A stretch of DNA of 64,000 bases. Source: Nomia melanderi. Taxonomy: Eukaryota > Arthropoda > Insecta > Hymenoptera > Halictidae. The stretch spans positions 2,480,001 to 2,544,000 of the forward strand of contig NW_027475138.1 in NCBI RefSeq assembly GCF_051020985.1, read 5' to 3'. A program made the position numbers and the translations under genes. Every line of letters starts with the position of its first letter. The first letter of the stretch is position 1. Under the pieces are notes generated by a model, which did not search any database, was not told the DNA's origin, and saw nothing but the letters and a program-made list of their open reading frames with translations. Below, piece by piece: positions 11,334 to 23,471 of the stretch.

Positions 11334-14300
11334 TTCAGATAGCGCAACAAACCAAAGTGCACTGTCTGTAGGAGGCCCTGGCGCATGAATCTGGGCAGCG
11401 GAAACGTCCTCGGGCCACCAGGGGCCGAGAAAACCACCGTCTCATGGGGCCGGACACTCAGGGTCAGGGGAAAATCCAATATATATCTGGTGATATCTCG
11501 GGTGCTATTACAGATAGCGCAATAAACCAAAGTGCATTGTCCGTAGGAGGCCCTGGCTCATGAATCTGTGCAGCGGGAACGACCTCGGACCACCAGGGGC
11601 CGAGAAAACCACCGTCTCATTGGTCCGGACACTCAGGGTCAGGGGAAAATCCAATATATATCTGGTCATATCTCTGGTGCTATTACAGATAGCACAATGA
11701 ACCAAAGTGCATTGTCTGTAGGAGGCCCTTGCGAATGAATCTGTGCCGCAGGAACGACCTCGGACCACCAGTGGCCGAGAAAACCACCGTCACATGGGGC
11801 AGGACACTCAGGGTCAGTGAAAAATCCAAAATATATCTGGTTATATCTCTGGTGCTATTACAGATAGCGCAATAAACCAAAGTGCATTGTCTGTAGGAGG
11901 CCCTTGCGAATGAATCTGTGCCGCAGGAACGACCTCGGACCACCAGTGGCCGAGAAAACCACCGTCTCATGGGTCCGGACACTCAGGGTCAGGGGAAAAC
12001 CCAATATATATCTGGTGATATCTCGGGTGCTATTACAGATAGCGCAATAAACCAAAGTGCATTGTCTGTAGGAGGCCCTTGCGAATGAATCTGTGCCGCA
12101 GGAACGACCTCGGACCACCAGTGGCCGAGAAAATTACAGATATTCGGAATCCGTCACCCAAGGTCATGTAAAAATCCAGCAAATATCTGGTGATATCTCG
12201 GGTGCTATTAGAGATAGCGCAATAAACCAAAGTGCATTGTCTGTAGGAGGCCCTTGGGAATGAATCTGTACCGCAGGAACGACCTCGGACCACCAGTGGC
12301 CGAGAAAATTACAGATATTCGGAATCCGTCACCCAAGGTCATGTAAAAATACAGCAAATATCTGGTGATATCTCGGGTGCTATTAGAGATAGCGCAATAA
12401 ACCAAAGTGCATTGTCTGCAGGAGGCCCTGGCGCATGAATCTGGGCAGCGGGAACGACCTAGGACCACCAGGGGCCGAGAAAACCACCGACTCACGGGGC
12501 CGGACACTCAGGGTCAGGGGAAAATCCAATATATATCTGGTGATATCTCGGGTGCTATTAGAGATAGCGCACTAAATCAAAGTGCATTGTCTGTAGGAGG
12601 CCCGGGCGCATGAATCTGGCCAGCGGGAACGACCTCGGACCACGAGGGGCCGAGAAAACCACATTCTCATGGGGCCGGACACTCAGGGTCAGGGGAAAAT
12701 CCAATATATATCTGGTGATATCTCGGGTGCTATTACAGATAGCGCAATAAATCAAAGTGCATTGTCTGTAGGAGGCCCAGGCGAATGAATCTGTGCAGCG
12801 GGAAGGACCTCGGACCACCAGGGGCCGAGAAAATCACCGTCTCATGGAGCCGGACACTCAGGGTCAGGGAAAAATCCAATATATATCTGGTGATATCTCG
12901 GGTGCTATTACAGATAGCGCAATAAATCAAAGTGCATTGTCTGTAGGAGGCCCAGGCGAATGAATCTGTGCAGCGGGAACGACCTCGGACCACCAGGGGC
13001 CGAGAAAACCGCCGTCTCATGGGTCCGGACACTCAGGGTCAGGGGAAAATCCAATATATATCTGGTGATATCTCGGGTGCTATTACAGACAGCGCTGTAA
13101 ACCAAAGTGCATTGTCTGTAGCAGGCCCTTGCGAATGAATCTGTACCGCAGGAACGATCTCGGACCACCAGTGGCCGAGAAAATTACAGATATTCGGAAT
13201 CCGTCACCCAAGGTCAGCGGAAAATCCAATATATATCTGGTGATATCTCGGGTGCTATTAGAGATAGCGCAATAAACCAAAGTGCATTGTCTGTAGGAGG
13301 CCCTGGCGCATGAATCTGGGCAGCGGGAACGACCTCGGACCACCAGGGACCGAGAAAATCACCGTCTCATGGACCCGGACACTCAGGGTCAGGAAAAAAT
13401 CCAATATATATCTGGTGATATCTCGGGTGCTATTACAGATAGCGCAATAAATCGAAGTGCATTTTCTGTAGGAGGCCCAGGCGAATGAATCTGTGCAGCG
13501 GGAACGACCTCGGACCACCAGGGGCCGAGAAAACCACCGTCTCATGGGTCCGGACACTCAGGGTCAGGGGAAAATCCAATATATATCTGGTGATATCTCG
13601 GGTGCTATTACAGATAGCGCTATAAACCAAAGTGCATTGTCTGTAGGAGGCCCTTGCGAATGAATCTGTACCGCAGGAACGATCTCGGACCACCAGTGGC
13701 CGAGAAAATTACAGATATTCGGAATCTGTCACCCAAGGTCATGTAAAAATCCAGCATATATCTGGTGATATCTCGGGTGCTATTACAGATAGCGCAATAA
13801 ACCAAAGTGCATTGTCTGTAGGAGGCCCTTGCGAATGAATCTGTGCCGCAGGAACGACCTCGGACAACCAGTGGCCGAGAAAACCACCGTCTCATGGGTC
13901 CGGACACTCAGGGTCAGGGGAAAACCCAATATATATCTGGCGATATCTCGGGTGCTATGACAGATAGCGCAATAAATCAAAGTGCATTGTCTGTAGGAGG
14001 CCCTTGCGAATGAATCTGTGCCGCAGGAACGACCTCGGACCACCAGGGGCCCAGAAAACCACCGTCTCATGGGTCCGGACACTCAGGGTCAGGGGAAAAT
14101 CCAATATATATCTGGTGATATCTCGGGTGCTATTACAGATAGCGCAATAAATCAAAGTGCATTGTCTATAGGAGGCCCTGCCGCATGAATCTGTGCAGCG
14201 GGAACGACCTCGGACCACCAGGGGCCGGGAAAACCACAGTCTCATGGGGCCGGACACTCAGGGTCAGGGGAAAATTCAATATATATCTGGTGATATCTCG

Positions 14301-15886
14301 GGTGCTATTAGAGGTAGCACAATAAATCAAAGTGCATTGTCTGTAGGTGGCACCGGCGAATGAATCTGTGCCGCAGGAACGACCTCGGACCACCAGTGGC
14401 CGAGAAAATTACAGATATTCGGAATCCGTCACCCTAGGTCATGTAAAAATCCAGCATATATCTGGTGATATCTCGGGTGCTATTACAGATAGCGCAATAA
14501 ACCAAAGTGCATTGTCTGTAGGAGGCCCTTGCGAATGAATCTGTGCCGCAGGAACGACCTCGGACAACCAGTGGCCGAGAAAACCACCGTCTCATGGGTC
14601 CGGACACTCAGGGTCAGGGGAAAACCCAATATATATCTGGCGATATCTCGGGTGCTATGACAGATAGCGCAATAAATCAAAGTGCATTGTCTGTAGGAGG
14701 CCCTTGCGAATGAATCTGTGCCGCAGGAACGACCTCGGACCACCAGGGGCCCAGAAAACCACCGACTCACGGGGCCGGACACTCAGGGTCAGGGGAAAAT
14801 TCAATATATATCTGGTGGTATCTCGGGTGCTATTACAGATAGCCCAATAAATCAAAGTGCATTGTCTGTAGGAGGCCCTGCCGCATGAATCTGTGCAGCG
14901 GGAACGACCTCGGACCACCAGAGGCCGGGAAAACCACAGTCTCATGGGGCCGGACACTCAGGGTCAGGGGAAAATTCAATATATATCTGGTGGTATCTCG
15001 GGTGCTATTAGAGATAGCGCAATAAATCAAAGTGCATTGTCCGTAGGAGGCACTGTCGAATGAATCTGTGCCGCAGGACCGACCTCGGACCACCAGTTGC
15101 CGAGAAAATTACAGATATTCGGAATCCGTCACCCAAGGTCATGTAAAAATCCAGCATATATCTGGTGATATCTCGGGTGCTGTTACAGATAGCGCAATAA
15201 ACCAAAGTGCATTGTCTGTAGGAGGCCCTGGCGCATGAATCTGGGCAGCGGGAACGACGTCGGACCACCAGGGGACGAGAAAATCACCGTCTCATGGAGC
15301 CGGACACTCAGGGTCAGGGAAAAATCCAGCATATATCTGGTGATATCTCGGGTGCTATTACAGATAGCGCAATAAACCATAGTGCACTGTCTGTAGGAGG
15401 CCCTGGCGCATGAATCTGGGCAGCGGGAACGACGTCGGACCACCAGGGGACGAGAAAACCACCGTCTCATGGGTCCGGACACTCAGGGTCAGGGGAAAAT
15501 CCAATATATATCTGGTTATATCTCTGGTGCTATTGCAGATAGCGCAATGAACCAAAGTGCATTGTCTGTAGGAGGCCCTTGCGAATGAATCTGTGCCGCA
15601 GGAACGACCTCGGACCACCAGTGGCCGAGAAAACCACCGTCTCATGGGTCCGGACACTCAGGGTCAGGGGAAAACCCAATATATATCTGGCGATATCTCG
15701 GGTTCTATTACAGATAGCACAATAAACCAAAGTGCATTGTCTGTAGGAGGCCCTGGCGCATGAATCTGGGCAGCGGGAACAACCTAGGACCACCAGGGGC
15801 CGAGAAAACCACCGACTCACGGGGCCGGACACTCAGGGTCAGGGGAAAATCCAATATATATCTGGTGATATCTCGGGTGCTATTAG
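11334..15886 (+). repeat. Mosaic segment linking several HOR families
   Basis: This stretch contains units related to 4.4-5.5 kb (11.3-12.3 and 13.1-13.4 kb) and to 44.2-46.9 kb (offsets of 32,900, 32,550 and 32,375 bp). It also has units related to 24.3-24.8 kb (14.15-14.75 kb, offset 10,150 bp; shared GAGGTAGCACAATAAATC) and to 17.46-18.3 kb (14.83-15.65 kb, offset 2,625 bp). All offsets are whole numbers of units. No single HOR covers it, so it looks like the meeting point of several expansions. Confidence 0.75.
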
Positions 15887-18800
15887 AGATAGCGCAATAA
15901 ACCAAAGTGAATTATCTGCAGGAGGCCCTGGCGCATGCATCTGTGCAGCGGGAACGCCCTCGGACCACCAGGGGCCAAGAAAACCACCGTCTCATGGGTC
16001 CGGATACTCTGGGTCAGGGGAAAATCCAATATATATCTGGTGATATCTCGGGTGCTATTACGGATAGCCCAATAAATCAAAGTGCATTGTCTGTAGGAGG
16101 CCCTGCCGCATGAATCTGTGCAGCGGGAACGACCTCGGACCACCAGAGGCCGGGAAAACCACAGTCTCATGGGGCCGGACACTCAGGGTCAGGGGAAAAT
16201 TCTATATATATCTGGTGGTATCTCGGGTGCTATTAGAGATAGCGCATTAAATCAAAGTGCATTGTCCGTAGGAGGCACTGTCGAATGAATCTGTGCCGCA
16301 GGAACGACCTCGGACCACCAGTGGCCGAGAAAATTACAGATATTCGGAATCCGTCACCCGAGGTCATGTAAAAATCCAGCATATATCTGGTGATATCTCG
16401 GGTGCTATTACAGATAGCGCAATAACCCAAAGTGCATTGTCTGTAGGAGGCCCTGGCGCATGAATGTGTGCAGCGGGAACGACCTCGGACCACCAGGGGC
16501 CGAGAAAACCACCGTCTCATGGGTCCGGACACTCAGGGTCAGGGGAAAATCCAATATATATCTGGTGATATCTCGGGTGCTATTACAGATAGCGCAATAA
16601 ATCAAAGTGCATTGTCTATAGGAGGCCCTGCCGCATGAATCTGTGCAGCGGGAACGACCTCGGACCACCAGGGGCCGGGAAAACCACAGTCTCATGGGGC
16701 CGGACACTCAGGGTCAGGGGAAAATTCAATACATATCTGGTGATATCTCGGGTGCTATTAGAGATAGCACAATAAATCAAAGTGCATTGTCTGTAGGAGG
16801 CACTGGCGAATGAATCTGTGCCGCAGGAACGACCTCGGACCACCAGTGGCCGAGAAAATTACAGATATTCGGAATCCGTCACCCAAGGTCATGTAAAAAT
16901 CCAGCATATATCTGGTGATATCTCGGGTGCTATTTCAGATAGCGCAATAAACCAAAGTGCATTGTCTGTAGGAGGCCCTGGCGCATGAATCTGGGCAGCG
17001 GGAACGACGTCGGACCACCAGGGGACGAGAAAATCACCGTCTCATGGAGACGGACACTCAGGGTCAGAGAAAAATCCAATATATATCTGGTGATATCTCG
17101 GGTGCTATTACAGATAGCGCAATAAACCAAAGTGCACTGTCTGTAGGAGGCCCTGGCGCATGAATCTGGGCAGCGGGATCGACCTCGGACCACCAGGGGC
17201 CGAGAAAACCACCGTCTCATGGGTCCGGACACTCAGGGTCAGGGGAAAATCCAATATATATCTGGTGATATCTCGGGTGCTATTAGAGATAGCGCAATAA
17301 ACCAAAGTGAATTATCTGCAGGAGGCCCTGGCGCATGCATCTGTGCAGCGGGAACGCCCTCGGACCACCAGGGGCCAAGAAAACCACCGTCTCATGGGTC
17401 CGGATACTCTGGGTCAGGGGAAAATCCAATATATATCTGGTGATATCTCGGGTGCTATTACGGATAGCCCAATAAATCAAAGTGCATTGTCTGTAGGAGG
17501 CCCTGCCGCATGAATCTGTGCAGCGGGAACGACCTCGGACCACCAGAGGCCGGGAAAACCACAGTCTCATGGGGCCGGACACTCAGGGTTAGGGGAAAAT
17601 TCAATATATATCTGGTGGTATCTCGGGTGCTATTAGAGATAGCGCAATAAATCAAAGTGCATTGTCCGTAGGAGGCACTGTCGAATGAATCTGTGCCGCA
17701 GGAACGACCTCGGACCACCAGTGGCCGAGAAAATTACAGATATTCGGAATCCGTCACCCAAGGTCATGTAAAAATCCAGCATATATCTGGTGATATCTCG
17801 GGTGCTATTACAGATAGCGCAATAAACCAAAGTGCATTGTCTGTAGGAGGCCCTGGCGCATGAATCTGGGCAGCGGGAACGACGTCGGACCACCAGGGGA
17901 CGAGAAAATCACCGTCTCATGGAGCCGGACACTCAGGGTCAGGGAAAAATCCAGCATATATCTGGTGATATCTCGGGTGCTATTACAGATAGCGCAATAA
18001 ACCAAAGTGCACTGTCTGTAGGAGGCCCTGGCGCATGAATCTGGGCAGCGGGAACGACGTCGGACCACCAGGGGACGAGAAAACCACCGTCTCATGGGTC
18101 CGGACACTCAGGGTCAGGGGAAAATCCAATATATATCTGGTTATATCTCTGGTGCTATTGCAGATAGCGCAATGAACCAAAGTGCATTGTCTGTAGGAGG
18201 CCCTTGCGAATGAATCTGTGCCGCAGGAACGACCTCGGACCACCAGTGGCCGAGAAAACCACCGTCTCATGGGTCCGGACACTCAGGGTCAGGGGTAAAT
18301 CCAATATATATCTGGTTATATCTCTGGTGCTATTACAGATAGCGCAATAAACCAAAGTGCATTGTCTGTAGGAGGCCCTGGCGCATGAATCTGGGCAGCG
18401 GGAACGACGTCGGACCACCAGGGGACGAGAAAATCACCGTCTCATGGAGCCGGACACTCAGGGTCAGGGAAAAATCCAGCATATATCTGGTGATATCTCG
18501 GGTGCTATTACAGATAGCGCAATAAACCAAAGTGCACTGTCTGTAGGAGGCCCTGGCGCATGAATCTGGGCAGCGGGAACGACGTCGGACCACCAGGGGA
18601 CGAGAAAACCACCGTCTCATGGGTCCGGACACTCAGGGTCAGGGGAAAATCCAATATATATCTGGTTATATCTCTGGTGCTATTGCAGATAGCGCAATGA
18701 ACCAAAGTGCATTGTCTGTAGGAGGCCCTTGCGAATGAATCTGTGCCGCAGGAACGACCTCGGACCACCAGTGGCCGAGAAAACCACCGTCTCATGGGTC

Positions 18801-20086
18801 CGGACACTCAGGGTCAGGGGAAAATCCAATATATATCTGGTTATATCTCTGGTGCTATTACAGATAGCGCAATAAACCAAAGTGCATTGTCTGTAGGAGG
18901 CCCTGGCGCATGAATCTGGGCAGCGGGAACGACGTCGGACCACCAGGGGACGAGAAAATCACCGTCTCATGGAGCCGGACACTCAGGGTCAGGGAAAAAT
19001 CCAGCATATATCTGGTGATATCTCGGGTGCTATTACAGATAGCGCAATAAACCAAAGTGCACTGTCTGTAGGAGGCCCTGGCGCATGAATCTGGGCAGCG
19101 GGAACGACGTCGGACCACCAGGGGACGAGAAAACCACCGTCTCATGGGTCCGGACACTCAGGGTCAGGGGAAAATCCAATATATATCTGGTTATATCTCT
19201 GGTGCTATTGCAGATAGCGCAATGAACCAAAGTGCATTGTCTGTAGGAGGCCCTTGCGAATGAATCTGTGCCGCAGGAACGACCTCGGACCACCAGTGGC
19301 CGAGAAAACCACCGTCTCATGGGTCCGGACACTCAGGGTCAGGGGAAAATCCAATATATATCTGGTTATATCTCTGGTGCTATTACAGATAGCGCAATAA
19401 ACCAAAGTGCATTGTCTGTAGGAGGCCCTGGCGCATGAATCTGGGCAGCGGGAACGACGTCGGACCACCAGGGGACGAGAAAATCACCGTCTCATGGAGC
19501 CGGACACTCAGGGTCAGGGAAAAATCCAGCATATATCTGGTGATATCTCGGGTGCTATTACAGATAGCGCAATAAACCAAAGTGCACTGTCTGTAGGAGG
19601 CCCTGGCGCATGAATCTGGGCAGCGGGAACGACGTCGGACCACCAGGGGACGAGAAAACCACCGTCTCATGGGTCCGGACACTCAGGGTCAGGGGAAAAT
19701 CCAATATATATCTGGTTATATCTCTGGTGCTATTGCAGATAGCGCAATGAACCAAAGTGCATTGTCTGTAGGAGGCCCTTGCGAATGAATCTGTGCCGCA
19801 GGAACGACCTCGGACCACCAGTGGCCGAGAAAACCACCGTCTCATGGGTCCGGACACTCAGGGTCAGGGGAAAATCCAATATATATCTGGTTATATCTCT
19901 GGTGCTATTACAGATAGCGCAATAAACCAAAGTGCATTGTCTGTAGGAGGCCCTGGCGCATGAATCTGGGCAGCGGGAACGACGTCGGACCACCAGGGGA
20001 CGAGAAAATCACCGTCTCATGGAGCCGGACACTCAGGGTCAGGGAAAAATCCAGCATATATCTGGTGATATCTCGGGTGCTATTAC
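15887..20086 (+). repeat. 24-unit HOR, copy 1 (4,200 bp)
   Basis: This repeats at an offset of 4,200 bp. The left limit is set by TATTAGAG at 15881-15890 against TATTACAG at 20081-20090. It starts with a P unit (15906), includes a GTCTATAGGAGGCCCTGCCG unit (16606) and a TCAATACATATCTGG unit (near 16728), and ends in a 525-bp trimer array. Base differences from copy 2 include GTGTG for CTGTG near 16466, T for C at 17590 and GGGGTAAAT near 18295. Confidence 0.87.
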
Positions 20087-20105
20087 AGATAGCGCAATAA
20101 ACCAA
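17831..20105 (+). repeat. 525-bp trimer array, 4 copies plus one unit
   Basis: Three unit types alternate without error. The first has GACGTCGGACC, AAAATCACCG and CCAGCATATATC. The second begins AGTGCACTG and has GGTTATATCTCTGG followed by GCTATTGCAGATAG and AATGAACC. The third has CCCTTGCGAATG, CCGCAGGAAC and GGTTATATCTCTGG. Trimers start at 17831, 18356, 18881 and 19406, and a lone first-type unit closes the run at 19931. Copies look identical apart from one or two bases (for example T near 18296). This is the most homogeneous part of the window. Confidence 0.92.
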
Positions 20106-23100
20106 AGTGAATTATCTGCAGGAGGCCCTGGCGCATGCATCTGTGCAGCGGGAACGCCCTCGGACCACCAGGGGCCAAGAAAACCACCGTCTCATGGGTC
20201 CGGATACTCTGGGTCAGGGGAAAATCCAATATATATCTGGTGATATCTCGGGTGCTATTACGGATAGCCCAATAAATCAAAGTGCATTGTCTGTAGGAGG
20301 CCCTGCCGCATGAATCTGTGCAGCGGGAACGACCTCGGACCACCAGAGGCCGGGAAAACCACAGTCTCATGGGGCCGGACACTCAGGGTCAGGGGAAAAT
20401 TCTATATATATCTGGTGGTATCTCGGGTGCTATTACAGATAGCGCAATAAATCAAAGTGCATTGTCTATAGGAGGCCCTGCCGCATGAATCTGTGCAGCG
20501 GGAACGACCTCGGACCACCAGTGGCCGAGAAAATTACAGATATTCGGAATCCGTCACCCGAGGTCATGTAAAAATCCAGCATATATCTGGTGATATCTCG
20601 GGTGCTATTACAGATAGCGCAATAACCCAAAGTGCATTGTCTGTAGGAGGCCCTGGCGCATGAATCTGTGCAGCGGGAACGACCTCGGACCACCAGGGGC
20701 CGAGAAAACCACCGTCTCATGGGTCCGGACACTCAGGGTCAGGGGAAAATCCAATATATATCTGGTGATATCTCGGGTGCTATTACAGATAGCGCAATAA
20801 ATCAAAGTGCATTGTCTATAGGAGGCCCTGCCGCATGAATCTGTGCAGCGGGAACGACCTCGGACCACCAGGGGCCGGGAAAACCACAGTCTCATGGGGC
20901 CGGACACTCAGGGTCAGGGGAAAATTCAATACATATCTGGTGATATCTCGGGTGCTATTAGAGATAGCACAATAAATCAAAGTGCATTGTCTGTAGGAGG
21001 CACTGGCGAATGAATCTGTGCCGCAGGAACGACCTCGGACCACCAGTGGCCGAGAAAATTACAGATATTCGGAATCCGTCACCCAAGGTCATGTAAAAAT
21101 CCAGCATATATCTGGTGATATCTCGGGTGCTATTTCAGATAGCGCAATAAACCAAAGTGCATTGTCTGTAGGAGGCCCTGGCGCATGAATCTGGGCAGCG
21201 GGAACGACGTCGGACCACCAGGGGACGAGAAAATCACCGTCTCATGGAGACGGACACTCAGGGTCAGAGAAAAATCCAATATATATCTGGTGATATCTCG
21301 GGTGCTATTACAGATAGCGCAATAAACCAAAGTGCACTGTCTGTAGGAGGCCCTGGCGCATGAATCTGGGCAGCGGGATCGACCTCGGACCACCAGGGGC
21401 CGAGAAAACCACCGTCTCATGGGTCCGGACACTCAGGGTCAGGGGAAAATCCAATATATATCTGGTGATATCTCGGGTGCTATTAGAGATAGCGCAATAA
21501 ACCAAAGTGAATTATCTGCAGGAGGCCCTGGCGCATGCATCTGTGCAGCGGGAACGCCCTCGGACCACCAGGGGCCAAGAAAACCACCGTCTCATGGGTC
21601 CGGATACTCTGGGTCAGGGGAAAATCCAATATATATCTGGTGATATCTCGGGTGCTATTACGGATAGCCCAATAAATCAAAGTGCATTGTCTGTAGGAGG
21701 CCCTGCCGCATGAATCTGTGCAGCGGGAACGACCTCGGACCACCAGAGGCCGGGAAAACCACAGTCTCATGGGGCCGGACACTCAGGGTCAGGGGAAAAT
21801 TCAATATATATCTGGTGGTATCTCGGGTGCTATTAGAGATAGCGCAATAAATCAAAGTGCATTGTCCGTAGGAGGCACTGTCGAATGAATCTGTGCCGCA
21901 GGAACGACCTCGGACCACCAGTGGCCGAGAAAATTACAGATATTCGGAATCCGTCACCCAAGGTCATGTAAAAATCCAGCATATATCTGGTGATATCTCG
22001 GGTGCTATTACAGATAGCGCAATAAACCAAAGTGCATTGTCTGTAGGAGGCCCTGGCGCATGAATCTGGGCAGCGGGAACGACGTCGGACCACCAGGGGA
22101 CGAGAAAATCACCGTCTCATGGAGCCGGACACTCAGGGTCAGGGAAAAATCCAGCATATATCTGGTGATATCTCGGGTGCTATTACAGATAGCGCAATAA
22201 ACCAAAGTGCACTGTCTGTAGGAGGCCCTGGCGCATGAATCTGGGCAGCGGGAACGACGTCGGACCACCAGGGGACGAGAAAACCACCGTCTCATGGGTC
22301 CGGACACTCAGGGTCAGGGGAAAATCCAATATATATCTGGTTATATCTCTGGTGCTATTGCAGATAGCGCAATGAACCAAAGTGCATTGTCTGTAGGAGG
22401 CCCTTGCGAATGAATCTGTGCCGCAGGAACGACCTCGGACCACCAGTGGCCGAGAAAACCACCGTCTCATGGGTCCGGACACTCAGGGTCAGGGGAAAAT
22501 CCAATATATATCTGGTTATATCTCTGGTGCTATTACAGATAGCGCAATAAACCAAAGTGCATTGTCTGTAGGAGGCCCTGGCGCATGAATCTGGGCAGCG
22601 GGAACGACGTCGGACCACCAGGGGACGAGAAAATCACCGTCTCATGGAGCCGGACACTCAGGGTCAGGGAAAAATCCAGCATATATCTGGTGATATCTCG
22701 GGTGCTATTACAGATAGCGCAATAAACCAAAGTGCACTGTCTGTAGGAGGCCCTGGCGCATGAATCTGGGCAGCGGGAACGACGTCGGACCACCAGGGGA
22801 CGAGAAAACCACCGTCTCATGGGTCCGGACACTCAGGGTCAGGGGAAAATCCAATATATATCTGGTTATATCTCTGGTGCTATTGCAGATAGCGCAATGA
22901 ACCAAAGTGCATTGTCTGTAGGAGGCCCTTGCGAATGAATCTGTGCCGCAGGAACGACCTCGGACCACCAGTGGCCGAGAAAACCACCGTCTCATGGGTC
23001 CGGACACTCAGGGTCAGGGGAAAATCCAATATATATCTGGTTATATCTCTGGTGCTATTACAGATAGCGCAATAAACCAAAGTGCATTGTCTGTAGGAGG

Positions 23101-23471
23101 CCCTGGCGCATGAATCTGGGCAGCGGGAACGACGTCGGACCACCAGGGGACGAGAAAATCACCGTCTCATGGAGCCGGACACTCAGGGTCAGGGAAAAAT
23201 CCAGCATATATCTGGTGATATCTCGGGTGCTATTACAGATAGCGCAATAAACCAAAGTGCACTGTCTGTAGGAGGCCCTGGCGCATGAATCTGGGCAGCG
23301 GGATCGACGTCGGACCACCAGGGGACGAGAAAACCACCGTCTCATGGGTCCGGACACTCAGGGTCAGGGGAAAATCCAATATATATCTGGTTATATCTCT
23401 GGTGCTATTGCAGATAGCGCAATGAACCAAAGTGCATTGTCTGTAGGAGGCCCTTGCGAATGAATCTGTGC
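20087..23471 (+). repeat. 24-unit HOR, partial copy 2
   Basis: This follows copy 1 at an offset of 4,200 bp until about 23471, where CCGCAGGAAC becomes CAGCAGGAAC and the following unit switches to GGCGATATCTCGGGTTC. It carries one clear patch of foreign haplotype at about 20446-20520. Its right part is also the left part of the 28-unit block family, so the two HOR families overlap and are nested. Confidence 0.85.
20446..20520 (+). repeat. Conversion-like patch inside the 24-unit HOR
   Basis: At the matching place in copy 1 (about 16246-16320) the unit reads GTCCGTAGGAGGCACTGTCG. Here it reads GTCTATAGGAGGCCCTGCCG, as in the unit at 20806, two units to the right. Flanks on both sides follow copy 1. 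A short non-reciprocal tract of under 100 bp fits gene conversion. A double crossover cannot be excluded. Confidence 0.7.
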
